Source: Acidobacteriota bacterium
GTDB taxonomy: Bacteria > Acidobacteriota > Terriglobia > Bryobacterales > Bryobacteraceae
Direction of reading: 5' to 3'
Assembly (NCBI GenBank): GCA_025353165.1
Contig: JANXRE010000155.1
Location: forward strand, 1-36,843
DNA length: 36,843 nucleotides
Shown: positions 1-8,013 of the stretch, one piece after another
Layout of the letters: each line of letters opens with the position of its first letter
Position numbering within the stretch: position 1 is the stretch's first letter
The notes under the pieces: generated by a model
What the model was told of the DNA's origin: nothing
Databases searched by the model: none
Seen by the model: only the letters and a program-made list of their open reading frames with translations
Translations under genes and position numbers: made by a program

Positions 1-44
1 TCTCGCTTCGCTCGGCCTCACTCCGCTCCGCGCCAGGCGACACC
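1..44. repeat. GAGCG/GAGTG-rich degenerate repeat at left edge
   Basis: Read on the minus strand, the stretch is an iterated purine-rich string of GCGGAG, CGGAGTGAG and CGAGCGAAGCGAG units. It supplies the last residues of the ATPase reading frame that ends at position 18. Such strings are common low-complexity intergenic repeats in GC-rich genomes. The element is cut by the window edge, so its full extent is unknown. Confidence 0.3.
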
Positions 45-815
45 AAAATGCGGGGAGAAGATGCAACACCATTTACCTTCGTCTTCATGAGTATTTCCTT
101 CTCCGCCCCCTACACTAAATCCCGGGTGGGAAGGCGTCTCACTGATCTTGGCACAGAGGGTCTCGGCCGTCCAGGTTCCCACTGCGGCTCGTAGTTCGGC
201 GTCAGCGTACAACAATTGCGCAACCGACTCGTCATTTTCCGGAAGCGCGAGCTGTGAGCTTGCCTGTATCGTGTACGACGGCTGGATCGGGTTGCGCACT
301 GGTTGTAGATGGCAACTCATGTCGAGAAGCTCTCGAGCCTGTGGTCGCAATAATTTGGCCGCTTCCACATCCGGCAGCAATCCCCGAACTATATCAGGAG
401 CGGGATTCTGCAGGCCATTCAGGATCGATCGCCGCAGGACGGGAGGAACGTCGCCTGCGAGTTCTCCCGTTTGAATGAGCTGGGAAACAAGAGTAATACC
501 TGCGCCATCGTCCGAGGTGAACTCAATTTCAAGATCGAGCGGGTTGAAGAAGGTTCCACTGTGCTGAACGTCTCGGAAACTGGCTCCATATGAACGCCGA
601 GGACCCTTCATGGGAAAAGGATCGTTTCCATCAGCACCCAGGGCCACCAGGACATGATGGAATAGTCGAGCCACGGTGCTCTTGCCGCTGTTATTCTTCC
701 CTAGGAGGATTGTGAGGGGCGCTAGATGCAGTCGCTCAAGCGGACGGTTTGGAGCAGCTGGGCTTCGCGCGGCGAATGAGCGATACCCGGCAAAAGCGAG
801 TGAGTTCAGGCGCAT
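18..815 (-). CDS. AAA family ATPase, N-terminal part (probably 3'-truncated)
   Basis: The 265-residue frame starts MRLNSLAFAGYRSF and carries a clear Walker A motif (LGKNNSGKST, about residues 38-47). This is the head of the AAA_15/AAA_21, OLD/RecF-like ATPases used in defence and DNA repair. Family members usually run 400-600 residues, with a Q-loop, an ABC-type signature, Walker B and often a C-terminal nuclease domain. None of these later motifs is visible. After about residue 225 the sequence turns into a low-complexity tail (VGGGEGNTHEDEGKW) and ends inside a GAGCG-rich repeat. I therefore infer a truncated or decayed gene. The ATG at 813-815 lies 3 bp after the TAG of a short upstream frame. 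The function of the intact ancestor cannot be told. Confidence 0.6.
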   Translation of the reverse strand: MRLNSLAFAGYRSFAARSPAAPNRPLERLHLAPLTILLGKNNSGKSTVARLFHHVLVALGADGNDPFPMKGPRRSYGASFRDVQHSGTFFNPLDLEIEFTSDDGAGITLVSQLIQTGELAGDVPPVLRRSILNGLQNPAPDIVRGLLPDVEAAKLLRPQARELLDMSCHLQPVRNPIQPSYTIQASSQLALPENDESVAQLLYADAELRAAVGTWTAETLCAKISETPSHPGFSVGGGEGNTHEDEGKWCCIFSPHFGVAWRGAE

Positions 816-818
816 CCT

Positions 819-1130
819 CTACATTGTCTCCTGTTGTTGACTCATCCGGCGTCGCAATTTCAGCCGGCGGGTGGCCTCGATTCGAGTGCCCTTGGCAGCT
901 ACGTTCTTGGTGCAATACGCCCGTTGGCGAAAACCATGTCGGCTACGAGGGCGGTCGGCTTCTCGGACGAGGCCGCCGACCTGAAGGTCCCTCCAAAAAG
1001 GCGTTCGAGGAAGTAGACGGGGATCAGGACCGAAAAGTCGGCCAGCGTCCGGCAACTTCCTACAACCGGACTTGGAGCCCCTGTGGGCTCGCGTAACTAG
1101 CCAACGCGGAGCCGCGGATATGCCCCACCG
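819..1130. other. Gap between ATPase and permease; possible gene remnant
   Basis: No gene is recognised here. On the minus strand two overlapping frames are open. One (1055 to 819, TTG start, 78 codons) stops just before the ATPase ATG and ends with a basic tail. The other (about 1001 to 861, no good start) reads LADFSVLIPVYFLERLFGG, has GC-rich third positions and ends ANGRIAPRT. The second looks more protein-like. Either could be a decayed upstream partner of the ATPase gene, but I recognise neither. Confidence 0.3.
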
Positions 1131-2996
1131 TCAAGCCTTCAGATGCCACGGCACATTCACCACTATGATCCGCCGGCTGCCGCGCACCAGCAGCCAGGTC
1201 TTCAGGATCTCAGCGCGCTGGTTGTGCATGAAGTAGTGATACCAGTGGCGCTCCACCATTTCCGGCAGGACGACGACAATGTCCCGGTCGGGATTCTGCT
1301 TCTCGACCTCGAGCACATATGCCAGAATTGGCCGTAGAACCCAGCGGTATGGGGATTCGATCACAACCAGCTCGGGTGGCAGCAGGCCGGCCGCTTTGGC
1401 GGGCGCTTCGGCGAGTCTCGCCCAGTCCTGGCAGAAAGTGTCGCTCGTCTCTCCGTCGGTACTGATGTGAACGGCCCGGATTTCGTGGGAAATGTTGTAC
1501 GCAAACCGCAAGGCATTCTCGCTGATCCTGCTCCAACTGGCAACCGGCGCGATCACCAGCGGAACTGTTAGCTGTCTGAAGTTGGCTGGCTCCTGACTAG
1601 CGGTCTCCGCCGCGACACGATCATAGTGGCGGCGAACCCGGTTCATCACCAAGAGCATCACGGGAATGAGCAGTACCGTGATCCACGCGCCTTCGAGGAA
1701 CTTGGCGGCGAGCACGACTACGGTGGTGGCGGCCGTAGCACAGGCGCCAAGACCATTGACCAGCACGCTGTGCCAGTGACCGGGGCCCTGACGTCTCCAG
1801 TGAACCACCATGCCAGCCTGCGAAAGTGTGAAGGCGAGAAATGCGCCGACCGCGTATAGGGGGATCAACCGGTCCGTAACGCCGCCGAAAAGAATCAGCA
1901 AGCCCGCGGTTAACACGGCTAGCGCGTACACGCCCTGCGAATACACAAGCCGCCGGCCGGTGGAGGCAAAGGAGTGCGGCAGATAGTTGTCGCGCGAAAT
2001 GATGCGGCAAAGGCGGGGAAAGTCGGCGAATGCCGTGTTTGCGGAAAGCGAAAGCACCAGTAGGATCGACCCTATGGAGACCCAGTAAAATACGTTTTTG
2101 CCGGCCACGGCGCGCAACAGCATCGAGAGCACACTCTCGTAGTTCTTCTCCGGGTTGGTCGCGCCGATCCCATAGGCGGTGCACAAATAGGCAATCCCGA
2201 GGAGCAGCACCATCAGGATCGCGATGATAATGGTGAGGGACCGCTGGGCGTTGGGAGCCGTCGGCTCCCGGAAAGCCTTGACGCCATTGGAGACGGCCTC
2301 CACGCCCGTCATCGCCGCGCAGCCGCTTGAAAACACCTGCAACATCATCCAGGCTCCGACCATGGCGGTGGCGGAAGGCATCGCCGGCATCGCTTCGACA
2401 GGGGCAGGATGACCGCCCGCTGCGAGCGCCTTCACCACGCCGATGCCGATCATGGCCACCATGCAGCCGATGAATAGACACGTGGGAATCATAAACAGTA
2501 TTCCCGATTCACGGAGTCCGCGAAGGTTGACAATCGTAATGACCAGCAGGATGGAGAGACAGATGGCCAGCCGGTGGGGATCGAGACTTGGGACGGCGGA
2601 AACCAGCGCCCCAACGCCCGCGGAAATGCCGACCGCGGCGGTGAGCACGTAGTCGATCATGAGCGCAGCGGCAGCCAGGACTCCGGCGCCTTCCCCGATG
2701 TTTTCCCGCGCGACCGTATAGGAGCCGCCCCCGCCCGGGTAAGCGGCAATCGTCTGGCGGTACGAAAAATAGAGGACCATCAGCAAGGCGACGATGCTGA
2801 TACTGATCGGCAGGATGTAAGCGACGCCCAACGCTCCCAGGGGGATTAGCAACGTAAGCGCAGCTTCCGGGCCGTAGGCCGCCGAGCTCAACGCATCCAG
2901 TCCGAAGATGGGGATGCCCGCCGCGGAGCCGATTTTCTCGGCACGTTCCTCTTTGGAGGCCATGGGGCGTCCGAGCACAAAATCGAGAAGGGACAT
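1131..2996 (-). CDS. APC superfamily permease, KimA-like potassium/amino acid transporter
   Basis: This 621-residue inner-membrane protein has about 12 hydrophobic segments (residues 25-460) followed by a soluble C-terminal domain of about 130 residues. The N-terminal FGLDALSSAAYGPE signature and the later MIDYVLT place D34, Y41, D115 and Y116 where KimA (B. subtilis, 607 aa) has the residues D36, Y43, D117 and Y118 known to bind potassium. The C-terminal domain, with ESPYRWVLRPI, VVLPEMVERHWYHY and a terminal VPWHLK, also follows the KimA plan, where it is a cytosolic regulatory domain. Proton-coupled potassium uptake is therefore the best guess; amino acid transport by a related APC member is the alternative. 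KimA genes in Firmicutes often carry a c-di-AMP riboswitch; I see no such fold in the 435 bp upstream. No strong ribosome binding site precedes the ATG at 2994-2996. Confidence 0.8.
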   Translation of the reverse strand: MSLLDFVLGRPMASKEERAEKIGSAAGIPIFGLDALSSAAYGPEAALTLLIPLGALGVAYILPISISIVALLMVLYFSYRQTIAAYPGGGGSYTVARENIGEGAGVLAAAALMIDYVLTAAVGISAGVGALVSAVPSLDPHRLAICLSILLVITIVNLRGLRESGILFMIPTCLFIGCMVAMIGIGVVKALAAGGHPAPVEAMPAMPSATAMVGAWMMLQVFSSGCAAMTGVEAVSNGVKAFREPTAPNAQRSLTIIIAILMVLLLGIAYLCTAYGIGATNPEKNYESVLSMLLRAVAGKNVFYWVSIGSILLVLSLSANTAFADFPRLCRIISRDNYLPHSFASTGRRLVYSQGVYALAVLTAGLLILFGGVTDRLIPLYAVGAFLAFTLSQAGMVVHWRRQGPGHWHSVLVNGLGACATAATTVVVLAAKFLEGAWITVLLIPVMLLVMNRVRRHYDRVAAETASQEPANFRQLTVPLVIAPVASWSRISENALRFAYNISHEIRAVHISTDGETSDTFCQDWARLAEAPAKAAGLLPPELVVIESPYRWVLRPILAYVLEVEKQNPDRDIVVVLPEMVERHWYHYFMHNQRAEILKTWLLVRGSRRIIVVNVPWHLKA

Positions 2997-3431
2997 CGAC
3001 GCTATTGTCGCCTATATCCCAGGCAGCTCATTCCTCACCAGGCACGCGCCGAGCTTGGCGGGGACCAGGAGCACGGAATCACGGTGGTATTGCGCCAGTC
3101 TGGCCCGCGCGTCCTCGATCGCGGGCTTGCGGTTCAAGATTTCGGAGAAGGAGACGACAGCCCCCATCTTCGAGAATCAGTGCTTTCGTTATGGTCATTC
3201 CGATTATCCGAAAGACCCCAGGCTACTGCCGCTTTTCACGGGATCGCTTACCTACCGGAAGGCCATCGCCGACCGCCAAGGGCCTTTCAGTGAGCGCATC
3301 AAAACGTTAGCAATTACCTGTTCTGACGCCGCCAGGCCGGACCCGTGCCAGGGCGTGTGGACTGGCCCCAAACGGTAGAAGTCCCGGCGGGGTCCAGCCT
3401 GCACGCCGGTAGCGGGGCATCGGTTGCCTAC
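2997..3431. other. Intergenic region upstream of the permease
   Basis: This is mostly unassigned sequence between the permease start and the end of the SenB-like gene. It holds one short minus-strand frame with genome-like codon use (3012-3167, listed separately). I find no tRNA, no riboswitch core and no strong terminator hairpin. It must contain the permease promoter, but no convincing -35/-10 pair stands out. Confidence 0.4.
3012..3167 (-). CDS. Hypothetical 51-aa protein or gene remnant
   Basis: The short frame starts ATG at 3165-3167 and stops at 3012-3014. It reads MGAVVSFSEILNRKPAIED and ends LVPAKLGACLVRNELPGI. Third codon positions are mostly G or C, as in neighbouring genes, which argues against a chance frame. 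There is an in-frame stop five codons upstream of the ATG and no clear ribosome binding site. It ends 15 bp before the permease ATG on the same strand, so it could be a leader cistron of that gene or the tail of a decayed gene. No family is recognised. Confidence 0.35.
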   Translation of the reverse strand: MGAVVSFSEILNRKPAIEDARARLAQYHRDSVLLVPAKLGACLVRNELPGI

Positions 3432-4400
3432 TCATTTGGCACTGGAACCAACACCTTCCAGCAATTGCTTCCAGCTTTGAAGCTCGCGGCCGGGATCGAA
3501 GAGCGGTTGTAATTTCAAGCAGCGGTTCTTCAACTCGTCGTAAAACGAGCCATCTGTTTCCAGGCGGCTCATGAGACGGGCGAGAGACTGCGTGTCGCCG
3601 ACATCGAAAAGCCCCGGGTATTCCGGCCCCAGCAATCCCACCGAACCATCAATCCGCGAGGCGATTACGGGCACACCGTCTGCAATGGCCTCAGAGATGA
3701 CGTTGGCGCCGCCTTCCATCAGCGAGGTCACCGCGACCACTTTGCTCAATGCCGTAATGCGCCGCGAGTTCCGGCGTGACAGCTCACCCAGCCAGCGGTA
3801 GCGCGGGTTCCCGGCCTCCTCCTGCCGCGCCTGCATCTCGTAGTCGACAGTCAGCGCGCGGCCTATCTGGAGAATACGCACCCGGGACGAGGGCGGCAAG
3901 AGCCGAGCCGCGGCCGCCGCCCGCAGCGGATCCTTTACCTCCCGCAGGTGCCCCGGAACGGCGATGTCGAAACGATCGATGTCGAAAACAACGTCCGGCC
4001 GATTCGAGTCTCGCGTGGACTCCGCCGACTGATAGATCACGCGGGCCTTCGGGTGGTACTTCTGCGGCAGCGCTTGCAGCGCCAAGGGTTGCAGCACGAC
4101 GATCCGCCACGCAATGTCCAGCGCCGTTTGTGCCGCACCGCTGCCGGGCAGGTCGCGATACAGATCCGTGCCGGTCAGCGCGACCACAACTGGGCGCGCC
4201 GGACAGGTCTGGTAGGAGCGCGAGACCGAGGCAGCACTCTTATGGGCGTGCAATGCAATCAGCACATCGCACTGCTCGCCGCGGTACGCCCCGGCGATCC
4301 TAACCCGGTTCCCTAACGCCCGTAACCTGGCTGCCCAGCGCAATGCAGTGGTCCGGTTTCCCGCGCGGCTGCCCGGCGCCGCCGGACATAGAATGAGCAC
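3432..4400 (-). CDS. senB: Glycosyltransferase SenB-like (selenosugar synthase, TIGR04348 type)
   Basis: This 322-residue GT-B fold glycosyltransferase opens LILCPAAPGSRAGNRTTALR, the typical start of the TIGR04348 family. The C-terminal half has the nucleotide-sugar E-x7-E motif EGGANVISE (E229 and E237) followed by ADGVPVIASRIDGS. Members of this family next to EgtB-like enzymes were shown to be SenB, which joins a UDP-sugar with selenophosphate to give a selenosugar, the selenium donor for selenoneine. The neighbour 24 bp away on the other strand is the matching SenA-like enzyme, which strongly supports the call. The start is GTG at 4398-4400, with a GGGGGAT ribosome binding site about 7 bp upstream. 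In the described clusters sen genes are usually codirectional; here they diverge. A role with sulfur rather than selenium cannot be excluded from sequence. Confidence 0.85.
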   Translation of the reverse strand: MLILCPAAPGSRAGNRTTALRWAARLRALGNRVRIAGAYRGEQCDVLIALHAHKSAASVSRSYQTCPARPVVVALTGTDLYRDLPGSGAAQTALDIAWRIVVLQPLALQALPQKYHPKARVIYQSAESTRDSNRPDVVFDIDRFDIAVPGHLREVKDPLRAAAAARLLPPSSRVRILQIGRALTVDYEMQARQEEAGNPRYRWLGELSRRNSRRITALSKVVAVTSLMEGGANVISEAIADGVPVIASRIDGSVGLLGPEYPGLFDVGDTQSLARLMSRLETDGSFYDELKNRCLKLQPLFDPGRELQSWKQLLEGVGSSAK

Positions 4401-4424
4401 TCACATATCCCCCATAATGGCTCC
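4401..4424. promoter_or_regulatory. 24-bp divergent spacer between senB and senA
   Basis: Only 24 bp separate the GTG of senB from the ATG of senA. A full promoter for either gene cannot fit, so the core promoters must lie inside the opposite coding sequences, or senA must be translated from a very short or absent leader. No Shine-Dalgarno sequence precedes the senA ATG, whereas senB has one. This arrangement predicts coordinated or mutually interfering transcription. Confidence 0.5.
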
Positions 4425-5717
4425 ATGGACCGTCCGTGGCAAACCGCCCGTTATCTGACGTCGGCGCTGAAGGACTCCCGCAAGCGTACGCTGGAACTGG
4501 TGAGCGACCTGAGCGACGAGCAACTCCGCGTGCCGTTGCTGCCCACCATCAACCCGGTTATCTGGGAGATGGGACATGTTGGCTGGTTCCAAGAGAGATG
4601 GGTCCTGCGCCACTCACGAAAACAGGCTCCGCTGCTGGAACACGCGGATGTGCTTTGGGACTCGGCGGCGGTGCCGCACGATACGCGCTGGGAGTTGCCG
4701 CTGCCTGCGCGCTCCGAAACGCTGGACTTTCTCACGCGCGTTCTGGATCGTGTCCTGGATGGGCTTGAATCGCGATTCGACGAAGAAGATCGATATTTCT
4801 GCTGGCTGGCGGTTATGCATGAAGACATGCATGGCGAGGCTCTGACGTATACCCGCCAGACACTCGGTTTCCCTCCGCCGGTGGGAAGCAAACGCGCCGC
4901 CGTTAATGGGCCTCCACCCAAGGGCGATGCGGAGTTTTTAGGAGGCCCGTTCCCGCTCGGAGCAAGGCGGGGTGAGAGCCTCGTTTTCGACAACGAGAAA
5001 TGGGAACATGCCCGCGAGATACAACCTTTTTCGATGTCGAAGTCCGCGGTCACGCAGGGCCAGTTCGCCGAATTCGTGGACGATGGGGGCTATACCAGGC
5101 CGGAGTTCTGGACCGGTGAAGGCTGGCAATGGCGCACTCTTGTGGACGCCGTTCACCCCGTGTACTGGATCCGGGATGGGCAACGGTGGCTGACGCGGTG
5201 GTTTGACGAGACGGTGGCGCTCGCTCCCGACGCGACCTTGATTCACGTGAACTGGTTTGAGGCTGACGCATATTGCCAATGGGCGCGGCGCAGGCTGCCG
5301 GCCGAAGCGGAGTGGGAATTCGCGGCTGCCGGACCCGGAAAGCGAGCGTACCCGTGGGGTGACGACGCTCCCGCGGAGGACGTTCTTTCGGCGAGTTCTC
5401 GAGCGAATCTGGATTTCTCCGTGGCGGGTTGCGCGCCGGCGGGCGCCTTCGCCGGGGGCGATACCCCGGAGGGCGTCCGGCAAATGATCGGCAACGCCTG
5501 GGAGTGGACGTCCGACGACTTCGGCCCTTACCCCGGCTACGTGCGCGACCCCTACAAGGAATACTCCGAGCCGTGGTTCGGGCCGCCGCATAAGGTCCTG
5601 CGCGGGGGCTGTTGGGCCACTCGCTCGCGACTGATTCGGAATAGCTGGCGTAATTTTTATCCCAAGCACCGGCGCGACGTTTTCGGAGGGTTTCGCACCT
5701 GCGGCCGGATCAGCTGA
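4425..5717 (+). CDS. senA: Selenoneine synthase SenA-like (EgtB-type nonheme iron enzyme)
   Basis: The 430-residue protein has an N-terminal DinB-like helical domain (about 1-160) and a C-terminal FGE-sulfatase/SUMF1 domain (about 170-428), the EgtB architecture. The three iron ligands are visible: H51 in WEMGHVGWF, and H132 and H136 in MHEDMHGE, matching H51/H134/H138 of EgtB. The C-terminal domain shows VNWFEADAYCQWA, RLPAEAEWEFAAAG, GNAWEWTSDDF, VLRGGCWAT and a final FGGFRTC. EgtB forms the C-S bond on hercynine; the SenA branch forms the C-Se bond using a selenosugar. Divergent pairing with a SenB-type glycosyltransferase is the main reason for choosing SenA over EgtB. No hercynine-forming EgtD and no SelD/SenC selenophosphate synthetase is in the window, so those steps must be encoded elsewhere. 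Start ATG at 4425 has no clear ribosome binding site. Confidence 0.87.
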   Translation: MDRPWQTARYLTSALKDSRKRTLELVSDLSDEQLRVPLLPTINPVIWEMGHVGWFQERWVLRHSRKQAPLLEHADVLWDSAAVPHDTRWELPLPARSETLDFLTRVLDRVLDGLESRFDEEDRYFCWLAVMHEDMHGEALTYTRQTLGFPPPVGSKRAAVNGPPPKGDAEFLGGPFPLGARRGESLVFDNEKWEHAREIQPFSMSKSAVTQGQFAEFVDDGGYTRPEFWTGEGWQWRTLVDAVHPVYWIRDGQRWLTRWFDETVALAPDATLIHVNWFEADAYCQWARRRLPAEAEWEFAAAGPGKRAYPWGDDAPAEDVLSASSRANLDFSVAGCAPAGAFAGGDTPEGVRQMIGNAWEWTSDDFGPYPGYVRDPYKEYSEPWFGPPHKVLRGGCWATRSRLIRNSWRNFYPKHRRDVFGGFRTCGRIS

Positions 5718-5750
5718 CGCTTTTCAGCTTCCGCATCTTCGCAGGGAAGA

Positions 5751-5800
5751 CAGGCGTCGCCAGGAGTGGCGACGCGGCACGCACGAGTGCGTGCGCCACG
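5751..5800 (+). repeat. REP-like double palindrome, family A, copy 1
   Basis: There are two adjacent hairpins. The first has arms GCGTCGCCA and TGGCGACGC around loop GGAG (5754-5775). The second has a 7-bp core GCACGCA/TGCGTGC around loop CGAG. It lies between senA and the prolyl oligopeptidase gene. Three more copies in the same orientation sit at 11064, 13194 and 15517. Confidence 0.85.
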
Positions 5801-5914
5801 TCGGACTGAGAGTGTCAACGCCAAGGCTGTAATGCTTTCCCTCCGCGTCCATTGTGTAGAAAGTCGGACTGAAAGTTGCGGGACGCGGATGCCCGTGGTA
5901 GCATCAACCGCATC

Positions 5915-8008
5915 ATGCCTTTCCGCCCGCTGCTTCTGGCCGGGCTGTTCGCAGCCATGGGAATATTCGCTCAAACACCGCCAACCGCGCCGCGCGTCGC
6001 ACATCGCGAGATGAGGCATGGAGCCACCGTGATCGACGACTATTTCTGGCTCCGCGAAAAGTCCAACCCCAAAGTCAGGGAGTACCTGGAGGCGGAAAAC
6101 GCCTACACGGCCGCCATGACCAAGGACCTGCAGCCATTCAGCGACGCTCTCTACAAAGAGATGTTGGGACGCATTAAACAGACCGACCTCTCCGTACCCA
6201 CACCGCACCACGGATACCTGTATTATTCGCGCACCGAGGAGGGCAAACAGTACCCTATCCACTGCCGCCGCAAAGGAACCATGGAGGCGCCCGAGGAGGT
6301 GCTGGCCGACCTCAACGAGCTGGGCAAGGATAAGAAGTTTGTTGGTCTGGGCAGCTTTGTGGTGAGCGACGACCAGAATCTGCTGGCATACACCATCGAC
6401 TACACCGGCTTCCGCCAGTTCGCGCTGCGCGTGAAAGATCTCCGCACCGGGCAGGTCCTGCCCGACACCACCGAGCGAGTCACTTCTCTTGAGTGGGCGG
6501 CGGACAACAAGACCCTTTTTCTGGTGACCGAGGACGAGGTCACCAAGCGCAGCGACAAGCTGTGGCGCCACGTGCTGGGCAGTGAGAAGTTCGAAGAAAT
6601 CTACAACGACAAAGACGAACTCTACGACCTCGGTCTTGGCAAGACCCGCGACCTGAAATACCTGTTCCTGCAAAGCGAGTCGAAAGACACCTCCGAGACG
6701 CGCTACCTGCACGCCGACCGGCCGGCGGACCACTTCACCGTGTTTCTACCGCGCGAAAAGGGCCACCGCTATTACCTGGACCACCGCGAAGGATTGTTCT
6801 ACATCCGGACCAACCGCGACGGCCGCAATTTCGCGGTGATGACCGCTCCGGTAAGCGACCCGGCTCCGAAGAACTGGAAGGTGTTCGTGGCGCACCGCGA
6901 CGACGTGCGCATCCAGCAGATCGACGTGTTCCAGGACTTCGCCGTATCCGTTGAGAAAGGCGACGCGCTGGACCATCTGCGCGTCCACGATTTCAAGACC
7001 GGCGCGTGGAAGGAAATCGCGTATCCGGAACCTGTGTACGCAGTTTTCCCGGGGGACACGCCGGATTACGACTCCCGCACCTATCGCTACAACTACCAGA
7101 GTTTCCTGACGCCATCCAGCGTTTTCGACTACGACGCGATCACCGGCCAATCCACGTTGAAGAAGCAGCAGGAAGTGCTGGGCGGATACGACCCCAAGCA
7201 GTATGCCAGCGAGCGGCTCTGGGCCACCGCCCGGGACGGGACCAAGGTTCCGATTTCGATTGTATACAAGAAGGGCTTCGCGCGCGACGGCAAAGGCGCC
7301 CTGTTCCTCTACGGCTACGGCAGCTACGGGCTGGGCACGCCGCCCACGTTTTCCCCCACTCGAGTGAGCCTGCTCGATCGCGGTATGGCATTTGCAATAC
7401 CGCACATCCGCGGCGGCGATGAGATGGGCGAGAAGTGGCGCGAAGACGGCATGCTCATGAAGAAGAAGAACACATTCTTCGATTTCATCGATTGCGCCGA
7501 GTTCCTGATCCGGCAGGGATGGACATCCCAGGGCCGCCTGGTGATTGAAGGCGGCAGCGCCGGCGGCCTGCTGATGGGCGCAGTGGTCAACCTGCGGCCG
7601 GACCTTTTCAAGGCCGTGCACACCGCGGTGCCGTTTGTCGACGTGATGAATACCATGCTGGACGCCACTCTGCCTCTGACCGTGGGCGAGTATCTGGAGT
7701 GGGGCAATCCCAACGAGAAGGCCGCGTATGACTACATGAAGACATACAGTCCTTACGACAACCTGGAGAAGCGCGCCTATCCCGCGATCCTGGTCACTAC
7801 CAGCTTCAACGACAGTCAGGTGATGTACTGGGAGCCGGCGAAGTACGTGGCGCGGCTGCGCCCGTTGAAGACCGATTCCAATCCGCTGCTGCTGAAGATC
7901 AAGATGGATCCGGCCGGGCACGGCGGGGCCAGCGGGCGGTATGACCGGCTGCACGACACGGCCTTCGAGTACGCGTGGTTGCTGACTCAGGTGGGGATCG
8001 CCAGATAG
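5915..8008 (+). CDS. Secreted prolyl oligopeptidase, S9A family serine peptidase
   Basis: The 697-residue protein (from ATG 5915) has a Sec-type signal peptide (MPFRPLLLAGLFAAMGIFA, probable cut before QTPP), then the S9 N-terminal seven-bladed propeller domain (about 30-430, with DDYFWLRE near its start) and an alpha/beta-hydrolase domain. The catalytic triad is visible: S548 in EGGSAGG, D633 in FNDSQV and H669 in GHGGASG. It cleaves short proline-containing peptides, here presumably in the periplasm. Reading can be extended upstream to a TTG at 5876, but that adds residues ahead of a good signal peptide, so ATG 5915 is preferred. It ends 5 bp from the convergent enolase-family gene. It stands alone, with no evident link to the sen pair upstream beyond sharing strand with senA. 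Confidence 0.9.
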   Translation: MPFRPLLLAGLFAAMGIFAQTPPTAPRVAHREMRHGATVIDDYFWLREKSNPKVREYLEAENAYTAAMTKDLQPFSDALYKEMLGRIKQTDLSVPTPHHGYLYYSRTEEGKQYPIHCRRKGTMEAPEEVLADLNELGKDKKFVGLGSFVVSDDQNLLAYTIDYTGFRQFALRVKDLRTGQVLPDTTERVTSLEWAADNKTLFLVTEDEVTKRSDKLWRHVLGSEKFEEIYNDKDELYDLGLGKTRDLKYLFLQSESKDTSETRYLHADRPADHFTVFLPREKGHRYYLDHREGLFYIRTNRDGRNFAVMTAPVSDPAPKNWKVFVAHRDDVRIQQIDVFQDFAVSVEKGDALDHLRVHDFKTGAWKEIAYPEPVYAVFPGDTPDYDSRTYRYNYQSFLTPSSVFDYDAITGQSTLKKQQEVLGGYDPKQYASERLWATARDGTKVPISIVYKKGFARDGKGALFLYGYGSYGLGTPPTFSPTRVSLLDRGMAFAIPHIRGGDEMGEKWREDGMLMKKKNTFFDFIDCAEFLIRQGWTSQGRLVIEGGSAGGLLMGAVVNLRPDLFKAVHTAVPFVDVMNTMLDATLPLTVGEYLEWGNPNEKAAYDYMKTYSPYDNLEKRAYPAILVTTSFNDSQVMYWEPAKYVARLRPLKTDSNPLLLKIKMDPAGHGGASGRYDRLHDTAFEYAWLLTQVGIAR

Positions 8009-8013
8009 CCATC

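Noticed and set aside
1-88. Minus-strand frame from ATG 88 running off the left edge, with a purine-rich ribosome binding site
   Set aside because: Beyond the first 16 codons it only translates the GAGCG-rich repeat; too short to support as a gene.
3170-3431. c-di-AMP (ydaO) riboswitch upstream of the permease
   Set aside because: I could not match the conserved core by eye on the minus strand; a covariance search would be decisive.
4425-5717. Ordinary ergothioneine EgtB
   Set aside because: The domain plan is the same, but the partner is a SenB-type glycosyltransferase and there is no EgtD or EgtC nearby; SenA is the more economical reading, though not proven.
5876-5914. TTG start for the prolyl oligopeptidase
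   Set aside because: It would place 13 polar residues before a good signal peptide; ATG 5915 is better.
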